A DNA stretch of 14,747 nt from Pseudomonadota bacterium (GCA_021840785.1 JAKBXD010000033.1:1-14747), one strand, 5' to 3'; counted from the stretch's first letter, positions 1 through 5,840 are shown. Notes: a model not told the origin generated them from the sequence alone. Made by a program: numbers and translations.

Positions 1-437
1 CAATGCCTGCGCTCCCTGCGTGAGGGAGATGTACTGGTAGTCTGGCGCCTTGATCGCCTAGGCCGCAGCCTGCCGGATCTGGTACGCATTGTCGGGGAGC
101 TGAAAAGCCGGGGTATGGCTTTGAGAGCATTACCGAGAAGATCGAGACGATGAGCGCCACTGGCCGTCTGGTGTTTCATGTCTTTGCCGCTCTGGCCGAA
201 TTCGAGCGCAACCTGATTCGTGAGAGAACCCGCGCAGGCCTCGATGCCGCCCGTGCACGGGGACGCCAGGGCGGACGACCGCCCAAATTGGAAGTCCGGC
301 AGATCCGGGAGAACCGCCAGCTCCTCAAAGATCCCCGGGTGCGAGTGACGGATGTGGCCAAACGCTAGGGGGTATCCCGCTCCACCATCTACAAGCACGC
401 CGGGGCTATGGTGCCCGAGCGGGACGTCACCGCGTAG
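1..437 (+). pseudogene. Serine resolvase/invertase, 5'-truncated and broken
   Basis: This is a remnant of a Tn3-type serine recombinase. Frame 1 reads REGDVLVVWRLDRLGRS, which carries the arginine-rich active-site segment of the family. The frame then slips near 120-126. Restoring one base gives AFESITEKIET, which joins the downstream frame (FAALAEFERNLIRERTRAGL...RGRQGGRPPK). The C-terminal helix-turn-helix is also interrupted: TAG at 366-368 replaces the tyrosine expected in VAKRYGVSRSTIYK, and the frame then runs on to TAG at 435-437. The catalytic-serine N-terminus lies outside the window. With a frameshift and a nonsense codon, the gene is almost certainly inactive. It probably belonged to a Tn3-family transposon that brought in the neighbouring cargo. 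The family call is firm, and the exact transposon is unknown. Confidence 0.85.
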
Positions 438-441
438 CAGC

Positions 442-744
442 ATGTCTATGGGATCCTCGCCCTCCGCTGACTTAAGCTATGACATGGACCGCTGGTGGGT
501 GCGGGAGTGGCAGAAGATCCAGTCGGAGGAAGGGCTCTATCGCTATTACCGACTGGCCCTCCGGCAGAATCTCTGGGGCGAGTGGGAACTCATCAAAAGC
601 TGGGGGCGCATCGGCCAACGGCCTACCCGGGTGGTCGCCCTGAGTGCTGCCGAACTAGAACACGCCGAAATCCTCGCCGCAGCCCTGGCCTTGGCCGTGG
701 CCAAGGCCAGAAAACGACACGATTATTTTTCCGATGGAGCATGA
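442..744 (+). CDS. Small WGR-domain protein
   Basis: This 100-residue protein consists mainly of a WGR domain at about residues 32-66 (YRYYRLALRQNLWGEWELIK, then SWGRIGQRPTRVV), followed by an Ala-rich helix that ends in basic residues. WGR domains occur in PARPs, in MolR-type regulators and as small stand-alone proteins on mobile elements. They are thought to contact nucleic acid, and the biochemical role of the stand-alone form is not established. The ATG at 442 lies only 4 nt after the original resolvase stop, which suggests co-transcription with it. The ribosome binding site is weak, and ATG at 484 (MDRWW) is a possible alternative start. The gene is intact although its resolvase neighbour is broken. 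Confidence 0.72.
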   Translation: MSMGSSPSADLSYDMDRWWVREWQKIQSEEGLYRYYRLALRQNLWGEWELIKSWGRIGQRPTRVVALSAAELEHAEILAAALALAVAKARKRHDYFSDGA

Positions 745-783
745 AGCCCCCTGGATCATGGGATTCTCAATGCATAGCGTTTG

Positions 784-793
784 TTTGTACAAA
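784..793. promoter_or_regulatory. Perfect 10-bp palindrome before brnT
   Basis: TTTGTACAAA is self-complementary and lies 16 bp upstream of the brnT start codon. BrnA antitoxins are known to autorepress their operons through a ribbon-helix-helix domain. This palindrome is therefore a candidate operator, inferred from position alone. Confidence 0.35.
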
Positions 794-809
794 AGCACAT
801 AATTCAACG

Positions 810-1118
810 ATGACCCTATCAGGATTCGACTGGGACGATGGGAACTGGCCGAAATGCGGTAAGCACGGAGTATCCCGATCAGAAATTGAGCAAGTGTTGA
901 GGGGTACGCCTGCGGTGATGGCCGACCCGCATCCAGATGAACCCCGCATGAGAGCTATTGGAAAGACGATAGCCGGGCGCTATGTCTTTCTTGTTTTCAT
1001 GAAGCGTAAAATCCGTGGAAAGACCTGGCTAAGGCCGATCAGTGCCCGTTACATGCACCAAAAGGAGGTTGATCATTATGAAAGCCAAGCTCAAAGCCAT
1101 GCCCTCACTCAGGAGTGA
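810..1118 (+). CDS. brnT: BrnT-family toxin
   Basis: This 102-residue protein matches the BrnT family of type II toxins, which are RelE-like ribonucleases that block growth. The N-terminus reads FDWDDGNWPKCGKHGVSRSEIEQVL (family pattern FDWDxxNxxK..HGVSxxE). The C-terminal half has the conserved GRYVF strand and the RPISAR-M-x-E-x-x-Y motif around residues 76-90. The length is close to the usual 90-100 residues. ATG at 810 is chosen because the family homology begins there; the open frame extends upstream without BrnT-like sequence. The Shine-Dalgarno is weak. The 3' end overlaps the antitoxin by 41 nt, and the toxin-first order is normal for brnTA. A palindrome at 784-793 may be its operator. 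Confidence 0.8.
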   Translation: MTLSGFDWDDGNWPKCGKHGVSRSEIEQVLRGTPAVMADPHPDEPRMRAIGKTIAGRYVFLVFMKRKIRGKTWLRPISARYMHQKEVDHYESQAQSHALTQE

Positions 1119-1335
1119 TACAGACGCAGAGCATTTTGTCGATTCGGCAGATCTGTCTCAATATGACTTGTCTGGTTTCCAACCAGCGTCTTTCGAGTTC
1201 GAGCCGAAATCAGCGGCGCTGACCATGCGTCTGCCCGCACCGCTGCTAGAAGCCCTGAAGCGCAAGGCACAGGCCCAAGGTATTCCCTACACACGGTATG
1301 TGCGGCGACTGCTGGAGAAGGATGTTGGGCTGTGA
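1078..1335 (+). CDS. brnA: BrnA/CopG-like ribbon-helix-helix antitoxin
   Basis: This 85-residue partner of the BrnT toxin has a C-terminal ribbon-helix-helix domain: strand SAALTMRLPAPLLEALKRKA, then QGIPYTRYVRRLLEKDV. Such domains bind operator DNA as dimers, while the variable N-terminal part (about residues 1-40 here) usually wraps the toxin. ATG at 1078 is preferred because AGGAGG at 1063-1068 stands 9 nt before it; an ATG at 1042 would add 12 residues that do not look like the family. The strong ribosome binding site inside the toxin gene fits the need for excess antitoxin. An 8-bp inverted repeat just after the gene may end the transcript. Confidence 0.75.
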   Translation: MKAKLKAMPSLRSDTDAEHFVDSADLSQYDLSGFQPASFEFEPKSAALTMRLPAPLLEALKRKAQAQGIPYTRYVRRLLEKDVGL

Positions 1336-1340
1336 GATGA

Positions 1341-1369
1341 GGTCAACCGTGCGTTGCCCGCGGTTGACC
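1341..1369 (+). terminator. Inverted repeat after brnA, possible terminator
   Basis: GGTCAACC at 1341-1348 pairs perfectly with GGTTGACC at 1362-1369 across a 13-nt loop, six bases after the antitoxin stop. There is no T-tract, so efficient intrinsic termination is doubtful. It could instead be the end of a mobile element or an operator. Confidence 0.35.
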
Positions 1370-1458
1370 AGAGATCGGCGCGGCCTCTGAAGTCCGGTCT
1401 ACGACCACCATCTTACCCACGCAAAACAGCGAGGATCCTTTATTTATCAAAATGGTAT

Positions 1459-1501
1459 GTAGAATTATCTACTTTTATCCATGGGATAGATAATTATCTA
1501 T
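1459..1501. repeat. AT-rich double dyad in the 1336-1621 spacer
   Basis: Two related dyads lie about 28 bp apart centre to centre. GTAGAATTATCTAC at 1459-1472 is an imperfect dyad with 5-bp arms. ATAGATAATTATCTAT at 1486-1501 is a perfect 16-bp palindrome. They lie in the most AT-rich part of the window, ahead of the small membrane-protein gene at 1622, and look like a regulator binding pair. The bound protein is unknown. Apart from the inverted repeat at 1341-1369, nothing else is recognisable in this gap. Confidence 0.4.
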
Positions 1502-1621
1502 TTTGTGGTTTATGATTTTCAATCAATGTGTTGTAGGTTTCTGCCTGGCTAGAGTCATCGGCGCGAAAAGTTAACCTTTTGTTTTTAAATATTGTTCTCA
1601 AAACCGATAAGGATGATCGAT

Positions 1622-1849
1622 ATGAACGGCGTGGTCTGGTTTGTGGTCGCTGCGTGTGGGGCGGGAATTGGGCTGGGTCTGCTGGTACAGCTAGCGGACT
1701 TTATTCACCGCAAGTCGCTGGAAGAAGCAGCGAAAGAGCAGGAGATATTGCGTACCGATCCCGCACGACCGCTGCGCTCGGACCGAATTGACCTCAGCGC
1801 GTTACCGGCCTGGCGGCGGGACCCAGGTGACATCGGCATTGATTCATGA
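1622..1849 (+). CDS. Hypothetical small single-pass membrane protein
   Basis: This is a 75-residue reading frame with a start supported by AAGGA at 1609-1613, 8 nt before ATG 1622. The N-terminus (about residues 3-26, VVWFVVAACGAGIGLGLLVQL) is a likely membrane helix. It is followed by a charged helix (HRKSLEEAAKEQE) and a polar tail rich in Arg and Asp. No family is recognised. The gene stands alone between the AT-rich dyads and a decayed insertion sequence. It may be real because it combines a ribosome binding site with a plausible membrane topology, but its small size and setting leave doubt. Confidence 0.42.
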   Translation: MNGVVWFVVAACGAGIGLGLLVQLADFIHRKSLEEAAKEQEILRTDPARPLRSDRIDLSALPAWRRDPGDIGIDS

Positions 1850-1948
1850 CATGCTAATCACCTTTGTTATGGGTTTGGGCTCAGCGGGCACCGTAATGAA
1901 GCTATGGCGCCGACGCAACTGGGTTCTCGTACGAGCACGGATATTAAG

Positions 1949-2386
1949 TCAGACTTGGAGCAAATGGTCGCCTGCGGTAACTTCCACGTCCAGCAGCAAC
2001 CGGAGATTGCCCATCCAGTAGACATGATAGGCGTGGGACGGACGTCCCGGTTTGTGGGGATTGTAACCCACGCCATCACTGCGTAATCCGGTGACATGGG
2101 CATAGCGGTGATGGCAGACCAGAATGGATAGACTCCAGGTGCCCAATACGTCCCGGTTTTTCATGGCATTGTGGGGCTATTGTAAATCAGGGGGGCATTC
2201 TTCTACCCAGGTATCAAACAGGCTGCCGACGTCCAGAAACTCGGCAAAGAACACCAGTTGCCCGAAAGGCCTGGCAGCCGATTCCTTGTCCCAGAACACT
2301 TGAATGCGACCACCCAGCGTGTCCACGATCATGGCCTTTACGTCCGCAGAAATGGCTTTCTGGGGACGGATTGCGTCGTTACTCAT
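1949..2386 (-). pseudogene. Decayed DDE transposase (IS1380/IS4-like)
   Basis: On the - strand, reading starts at ATG 2386 with MSNDAIRPQKAISADVKAMI and continues through GQLVFFAEFLDVGSLFDTWVEECP, typical of the N-terminus of this transposase group. An in-frame TAG at complement 2177-2179 interrupts it. The same frame resumes with KNRDVLGTWSLSIL, then HHRYAHVTGLRSDGV, and jumps directly to GYNPHKPGRPSHAYHVYWM and LRLLLDVEVTAGDH before TGA at 1949. From memory of the family, about 75 residues are missing between RSDGV and GYNP (near 2068), including the DTTVKPLYG-type segment with the first catalytic Asp. The element is therefore a dead, internally deleted insertion sequence. Its terminal repeats were not located. 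Assignment to IS1380 rather than IS4 is tentative. Confidence 0.72.
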
Positions 2387-2489
2387 CTGGGTGAGCCTCC
2401 TGCGCAAGGGAAACTCTTATCCTATCAAAGGGATCCCCTGTGTTCAGTAACTGCTGAATTTAGGTTTATGTATTCTGCCGCGTTGAACC

Positions 2490-2517
2490 TTGACACTATC
2501 TATATCGTAATATAGAT
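2490..2517 (+). promoter_or_regulatory. Promoter -35 with overlapping perfect dyad (MerR-type operator)
   Basis: A consensus TTGACA (2490-2495) is followed immediately by a 20-bp dyad at 2498-2517: ATCTATAT, CGTA spacer, ATATAGAT. MerR-family regulators typically bind a dyad lying between the -35 and -10 elements. A TATAGA or TAGATT -10 overlaps the right arm, and its exact spacing is uncertain. The site lies 36 bp before the HMA-like gene that leads into the merR-like gene, which suggests autoregulation. Confidence 0.6.
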
Positions 2518-2553
2518 TTTATCTGTGTCATTCAAAGCAAAGGAGAAATCGCC

Positions 2554-2775
2554 ATGAGCACCGTGATCGACATGATGATTCACGTCAATGATTCAGCCGT
2601 AAAGCCGCTTATGGAAGCGAGTCTTGCCCGCACACCGGGTGTCATCGAGGCTCGTTTGAAAACGCCTAAACCCCACCTACTCTTCGTCAGTTACGATCCC
2701 GAACGCTTCAATATTGGGAGTGTCCCGGAAATTGCCCGAGCCCTCGGCTCCCAAGCACAGGTGGTAGAACTCTGA
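2554..2775 (+). CDS. HMA-fold protein without the CxxC metal site
   Basis: This is a 73-residue cytoplasmic protein with the size and beta-alpha-beta layout of a heavy-metal-associated domain (MerP, CopZ): a first strand VIDMMIHVN, a helix AVKPLMEASLARTPGV, a strand LLFVSYDPE and a last helix with the pattern SVPEIARALGSQAQVVEL. The GMTCxxC loop that binds metal is absent (HVNDSAVKP stands in its place), and the protein has no cysteine at all. It therefore cannot use the classical two-thiolate site. It may bind another ligand or act as a protein partner. AAGGAG lies upstream of the ATG. It is followed after only 3 nt by the MerR-like gene, so the two are probably co-translated. Confidence 0.6.
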   Translation: MSTVIDMMIHVNDSAVKPLMEASLARTPGVIEARLKTPKPHLLFVSYDPERFNIGSVPEIARALGSQAQVVEL

Positions 2776-2778
2776 GCC

Positions 2779-3246
2779 GTGAAGATCGGTGAGGTGGCCC
2801 AACGCGTCGGCGTATCTGTTTCGACGCTGCGATTGTACGAGCGGAGGGGATTGATTCGACCAGGGCGCTCGAAAGGCGGTACACGACATTACGACGAAGA
2901 AGATGTAGCGCGTTTTTTCACTATCGCGGGCATGATTCGAGCGGAAACATCCATCGAAACACTGGCTCAACTCGCGAGCATCCGTGCCGCCAGTGATTCC
3001 GGAAACGATGCCGCCCATCGCGTTGAGGACACTCTGGCGATTTTGGAAGTAGAGATCAACGACCACCTGCAACAACTCAAATCGGTGCTGGTAGACATTC
3101 AATCGGCACGACAGCGACTTGTGGGCTGCCATGGCTGTGAAATGCCACCGACCCGACAACACTGTGATGATTGCCCTGTATCCACCGATTTGATGGGCTG
3201 CAAGGTGATGCATATTGTTTGGGATCAGGTACCAGACGATGTTTGA
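2779..3246 (+). CDS. MerR-family regulator with Cys-rich C-terminus
   Basis: This 155-residue DNA-binding regulator starts with GTG at 2779. Residues 1-70 form the winged helix-turn-helix of the MerR family (MKIGEVAQRVGVSVSTLRLY, ERRGLIRPGRSKGGTRHYDEEDV). Residues 80-115 are the long antiparallel dimer helix. The tail holds five cysteines arranged CHGC (C117, C120), HCDDC (C129, C132) and C141. This is a denser cluster than the loop found in MerR, CueR or ZntR, and suggests sensing of a soft metal, an Fe-S cluster or redox state. The perfect dyad at 2498-2517 is the likely operator. The gene overlaps the next one by 8 nt. The ligand cannot be named from sequence. Confidence 0.82.
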   Translation: MKIGEVAQRVGVSVSTLRLYERRGLIRPGRSKGGTRHYDEEDVARFFTIAGMIRAETSIETLAQLASIRAASDSGNDAAHRVEDTLAILEVEINDHLQQLKSVLVDIQSARQRLVGCHGCEMPPTRQHCDDCPVSTDLMGCKVMHIVWDQVPDDV

Positions 3247-3937
3247 ACCGTCGGTGACCGTTCCGATCTCCTACTGCGCCGAGTGGATGGATGGCTACGG
3301 TGCGCGCGGATGGAAAATCGATATGACGGTGGATGATCCAGAGATTATCGCGTCCACCAGTGAGACGGGTCTGCATATTCCTACCTCGGTACTCATTCAT
3401 GACATTCTCGATCATTACTTGTGTGGCCTTCCTCCGAGTGGCCACCGTAACGAGGCCATTGCCCTCCATCAATTGGCCCTGCGCACTGGTGCGGACCCGT
3501 TGCCCGACTTGGCCCAGATGGTGGACGAAGATCTGATCCATGGCCATGTGTTGGGAGAAACGATGCACACATTCCTTCCGGAAAACCTGCGACGGCAGTT
3601 ACCGGAAGAGTTGGCCGAGGGTCAAGCCATCGCACATTATCTCCTATCCATTCTTGGTCAGGAAGCATTTCGGGAGCTCCTGATCAAGCGCCTGGTAGAA
3701 CTCGGGCAAGACAGTGCTGCCCAAGCCCGCGCGCACTATCAGTCAAGCGGTCTTCAATATAATCAACGCGGTTCATTGGGACTCGTCATGCAATCCTTGC
3801 TGGTGAAGTTGGATGTTATGGCCCTCACATCTGCATGGCAGAAAGCGCATGCTGCGTTTCTTCTGGGCAACGGCCAAGGCGCTCTGTGCATCGACCTGCC
3901 GATATCCGTCCACTTCGAATCCGTTTATCCCACTTAG
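3239..3937 (+). CDS. Unrecognised 232-residue protein coupled to merR-like gene
   Basis: The ATG at 3239 lies inside the end of the regulator gene (shared ATGTTTGA), which implies translational coupling. The protein is soluble, with no signal peptide or membrane helix. Visible features are HDILDHYLCGLPPSGH near residues 58-73, which is rich in His and Asp and could hold a metal, then a helical middle (LPENLRRQLPEELAEGQAIAHYLLSIL) and a Leu-rich C-terminal part. No known family is identified. Its tight linkage to a metal-type MerR and an HMA-like protein suggests that the three act together, possibly in sensing or detoxification. That is inference from context. A hairpin at 3987-4008 follows it. 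Confidence 0.6.
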   Translation: MFEPSVTVPISYCAEWMDGYGARGWKIDMTVDDPEIIASTSETGLHIPTSVLIHDILDHYLCGLPPSGHRNEAIALHQLALRTGADPLPDLAQMVDEDLIHGHVLGETMHTFLPENLRRQLPEELAEGQAIAHYLLSILGQEAFRELLIKRLVELGQDSAAQARAHYQSSGLQYNQRGSLGLVMQSLLVKLDVMALTSAWQKAHAAFLLGNGQGALCIDLPISVHFESVYPT

Positions 3938-3986
3938 CACTGTAGATCAGTCTATACAACCACCTGTTCGTTATGGTGCTTTTCTA

Positions 3987-4010
3987 TGGAGATCTGGTGT
4001 GATCTCCTTT
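3987..4010 (+). terminator. Stem-loop after the MerR unit
   Basis: AGGAGATC-type pairing: 8 bp (A at 3987 plus GGAGATC at 3988-3994, against GATCTCC at 4001-4007 plus T at 4008) with a 6-nt loop, followed by a short T run at 4008-4010. It lies between the MerR unit and the buf operon and is a reasonable weak intrinsic terminator. Confidence 0.45.
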
Positions 4011-4046
4011 GGCGTGACCGTCTGACCAAAAGTTTTGCCGTGCGTC

Positions 4047-4076
4047 TGTAAGAATTTCGGCCAAGCCACGACTAAT
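4047..4076 (+). promoter_or_regulatory. Candidate ECF-sigma promoter of the buf operon
   Basis: TGTAAG (4047-4052) and CGACTAAT (4069-4076) are separated by 16 nt. This resembles the GTAA-type -35 and CGA/CGTC-type -10 of ECF promoters, including those reported for SigF-type control of similar DUF2282/DUF692 operons. It lies 40 bp before the first bufA. No other copy was found upstream of the remaining genes, so the call rests on one site. Confidence 0.42.
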
Positions 4077-4115
4077 AGGTTGAGGACGAACACCTCAATC
4101 TATAGGAGAGCACCC

Positions 4116-4400
4116 ATGAAGCCCATACACAGTAAACACCATCTGTCTCAGCGCGTCATTCTGGGCAGCATGTTGGTGATGGTGGGAACCGTTGGATCTG
4201 CCGCTTCGGCTTTTGCCAGCACCGCACCATGGGTTCAATGCTACGGCATTGCCAGAGCCCACATGAATGATTGCGCGGCCACCACCCATTCCTGTGCGGG
4301 CCAGTCCATCCACAATGGCGGTAAATATTCGTTTCTGCTGATTCCCAAGGGGCTCTGCCAAAAAATAGTCGGCGGCAGCCTGACTCTTCCTGGTAAATAG
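4116..4400 (+). CDS. bufA: DUF2282 bufferin precursor, four-Cys form
   Basis: This 94-residue secreted precursor of the DUF2282/BufA1 family has a long signal peptide (residues 1-35, basic start, hydrophobic stretch [18 protein letters not shown], cleavage near AFA-ST). The mature part carries the family signature [18 protein letters not shown] and [14 protein letters not shown] with cysteines C42, C53, C60 and C81. In characterised bufferins, the MNIO enzyme BufB with BufC modifies core cysteines so that the peptide binds copper in the periplasm, and four cysteines is the canonical set. AGGAG at 4104-4108 supports this ATG over the upstream in-frame one. The gene lies first in the operon behind a candidate ECF promoter. 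The chemistry is inferred from the family. Confidence 0.9.
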   Translation: MKPIHSKHHLSQRVILGSMLVMVGTVGSAASAFASTAPWVQCYGIARAHMNDCAATTHSCAGQSIHNGGKYSFLLIPKGLCQKIVGGSLTLPGK

Positions 4401-4410
4401 GAGCACCATC

Positions 4411-4890
4411 ATGAATATGCAATGTAATACATTAGGAAAAGGCATGATAGCGGGCTTTGTCGCTACTATTGCCCTATCTTTGCTGATGATAGCTAAAAGC
4501 GTCATGGGTCTCATGCCAGACCTCAACGTCATCGCGATGCTCACTTCCATGGCCCATACCTATATGGGATTACCCCAGACCATGCTGATCGGATGGATAC
4601 TGCATTTTGCCATTGGCACCATCGCGTGGGGCATATTGTTCGTACTACTTGCCCCGCACCTGCCTGGGACGAACCCAATTGTCAAAGGACTGATATTTGG
4701 CACCATCGCCTGGCTTGCGATGATGATTATCGTCATGCCTATGGCTGGCGCCGGAGTCTTCGGTTGGAAATTCGGGATGAGGGCGCCTGTGGCTACCTGG
4801 ATGCTGCATTTGGTTTATGGCGCTGTACTGGGCTATGTGTACGGAAAGCTTACTGTGCGTTCATGCAGTCTCACTGCGGAATCTGCCTAG
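4411..4890 (+). CDS. DUF6789-family membrane protein
   Basis: This 159-residue inner-membrane protein has four likely helices near residues 10-31, 58-81, 92-113 and 128-147. Conserved-looking pieces are GMIAGFVATIALSLLMI, GLMPDLNVIAML, HFAIGTIAWGILF and VMPMAGAGVFGWKFG, as in the uncharacterised DUF6789 family. No catalytic motif is visible. The start is 10 nt after the bufA stop, and an AGGAG overlaps that stop, so it belongs to the same transcript. Family members often lie near DoxX and DUF2282 genes, which suggests a supporting role in the periplasmic metal or redox response. The function is unknown. Confidence 0.7.
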   Translation: MNMQCNTLGKGMIAGFVATIALSLLMIAKSVMGLMPDLNVIAMLTSMAHTYMGLPQTMLIGWILHFAIGTIAWGILFVLLAPHLPGTNPIVKGLIFGTIAWLAMMIIVMPMAGAGVFGWKFGMRAPVATWMLHLVYGAVLGYVYGKLTVRSCSLTAESA

Positions 4891-4942
4891 CAAGCAGCAA
4901 GTTGATCCCTAAAAACATATTCTAACCCGGGAGGGAATTCAC

Positions 4943-5431
4943 GTGACAACCTGCTCTGTGGCGCTCAACAGAATGGAAAAAGGGTATGACCGGATCGTGC
5001 AATGGTTAAGTTATCTCGCCCCCTTCGCCGATTTGGCGGTACGACTCTGGGTGGCGCGGATATTCTGGTTGGCTGGCATGGCAAAGCTGCAAAGCATGAC
5101 GGCCACGGTGGCTCTGTTCAGATACATGTATCACGTACCGCTGCTCCCTCCAGTATGGGCCGCCTATATCGGGACGGGCGTTGAAATTGTTTTCCCCATA
5201 CTTTTGGCGTTTGGTCTCGCGGGTCGCTTCGCTGCGGGATTTTTATTCGTATACAACATCATCACGGTCATTTCTTATCCGCAGATGGGTTTTTCCGGAA
5301 TGATGGATCAGGTGCCCTGGGGTATTTTCCTGCTGGTCACGATTGTCTATGGCCCCGGCGTATTCTCTTTGGATTATGGGTTGAATCGTATCTGGAAACG
5401 TATGTCACATGCTGTTCAAAAAACCGTCTAA
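4943..5431 (+). CDS. DoxX-family membrane protein (buf operon, BufD-like)
   Basis: This 162-residue protein starts with GTG at 4943 behind GGGAGGG. Four membrane helices are visible at about 30-47, 72-93, 97-112 and 124-142. The first carries the DoxX pattern LAVRLWVARIFWLAGMAKL, and TGVEIVFPILLAFGLAGRFAA and YNIITVISYP follow. DoxX proteins are membrane partners of unknown exact chemistry, and one is a common fourth member of bufABC operons. Its position between two bufA genes supports membership in the same system. Alternative starts at M11 are possible, but GTG has the better ribosome binding site. Confidence 0.85.
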   Translation: MTTCSVALNRMEKGYDRIVQWLSYLAPFADLAVRLWVARIFWLAGMAKLQSMTATVALFRYMYHVPLLPPVWAAYIGTGVEIVFPILLAFGLAGRFAAGFLFVYNIITVISYPQMGFSGMMDQVPWGIFLLVTIVYGPGVFSLDYGLNRIWKRMSHAVQKTV

Positions 5432-5468
5432 TCAAGCATTGTCCCGCCCCATTGGGGGGTGAGGCATA

Positions 5469-5484
5469 TTTCCCTTCGGGGAAA
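5469..5484 (+). other. UUCG-tetraloop hairpin before the second bufA
   Basis: TTTCCC (5469-5474), loop TTCG (5475-5478) and GGGAAA (5479-5484) form a 6-bp stem closed by the very stable C(UUCG)G loop. A GC-rich CCCC/GGGG pairing at 5447-5457 lies just upstream. Located between doxX and the second bufA with no T-tract, it is more likely an mRNA processing or stability element than a terminator. Confidence 0.5.
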
Positions 5485-5519
5485 ACCACGTGGTAGTTAC
5501 TGAAAAGGAGTCAATATCC

Positions 5520-5807
5520 ATGAGTAATGTAACAGTAAATCGCAAGCACACTTTCCAGCGCGTTGCCTTTGCCGGGGTCGTGGCCATGGCCGGAGTAGGT
5601 TTTGCCAGCACCGCCTGGGCGGGAATGATGCCATCGGGCTATGTAAAGTGCTACGGCATCGCCCGTGCTCACATGAACCAGTGCATGTCCATGGGTGGTA
5701 TCACCCGGGGTTCAGCCAAAACGAATGGTGACCCGGATGCCTGGCTGGGGGTACCTAAAGGGGTCTGCCTGAAAATCGTAGGCGGCAGTCTGACTCCAGG
5801 GAAGTAA
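5520..5807 (+). CDS. bufA: DUF2282 bufferin precursor, three-Cys variant
   Basis: This is a 95-residue paralogue of the first precursor. The signal peptide spans residues 1-34 (RVAFAGVVAMAGVGFASTAWA, then G). The mature peptide keeps [13 protein letters not shown] and [18 protein letters not shown] but has only C44, C55 and C83. The third family cysteine (HSCAGQ in the first copy) is replaced by a Gly/Lys-rich stretch (GGITRGSAKTNGDPDAW). If the two central cysteines are the modified ones, as reported for BufA1-type bufferins, this peptide would keep only one. ATG 5520 is chosen from AAGGAG at 5505-5510, since an upstream in-frame GTG at 5490 lacks support. Hairpins stand on both sides of the gene, and bufB follows. 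Confidence 0.88.
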   Translation: MSNVTVNRKHTFQRVAFAGVVAMAGVGFASTAWAGMMPSGYVKCYGIARAHMNQCMSMGGITRGSAKTNGDPDAWLGVPKGVCLKIVGGSLTPGK

Positions 5808-5813
5808 ACCCCG

Positions 5814-5840
5814 GTGCCGGGACAGAATATGCCCCGGCAC
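5814..5840 (+). other. GC-rich hairpin between bufA and bufB
   Basis: GTGCCGGG (5814-5821) pairs perfectly with CCCGGCAC (5833-5840) over an 11-nt loop, beginning 7 bases after the bufA stop. No T-tract follows. A weaker A6/T6 pairing follows at 5852-5879. The position suggests partial attenuation or 3'-end protection, giving more precursor mRNA than enzyme mRNA. Confidence 0.55.

Noticed and set aside
495..809. Upstream open extension of the BrnT frame
   Set aside because: It overlaps the WGR gene in another frame and has no BrnT-like sequence; family homology begins at ATG 810.
2258..2515. + strand 85-codon frame through the transposase remnant
   Set aside because: The - strand of this region encodes recognisable transposase sequence; the + frame runs through the promoter dyad.
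2677..3568. Long - strand frames opposite the MerR-like and unknown genes
   Set aside because: They are antisense to well-supported + strand genes, have no recognisable family and no ribosome binding site.
4095..4550. 151-codon - strand frame over the first bufA
   Set aside because: It is antisense to a clear DUF2282 gene, and its composition is that of a shadow frame.
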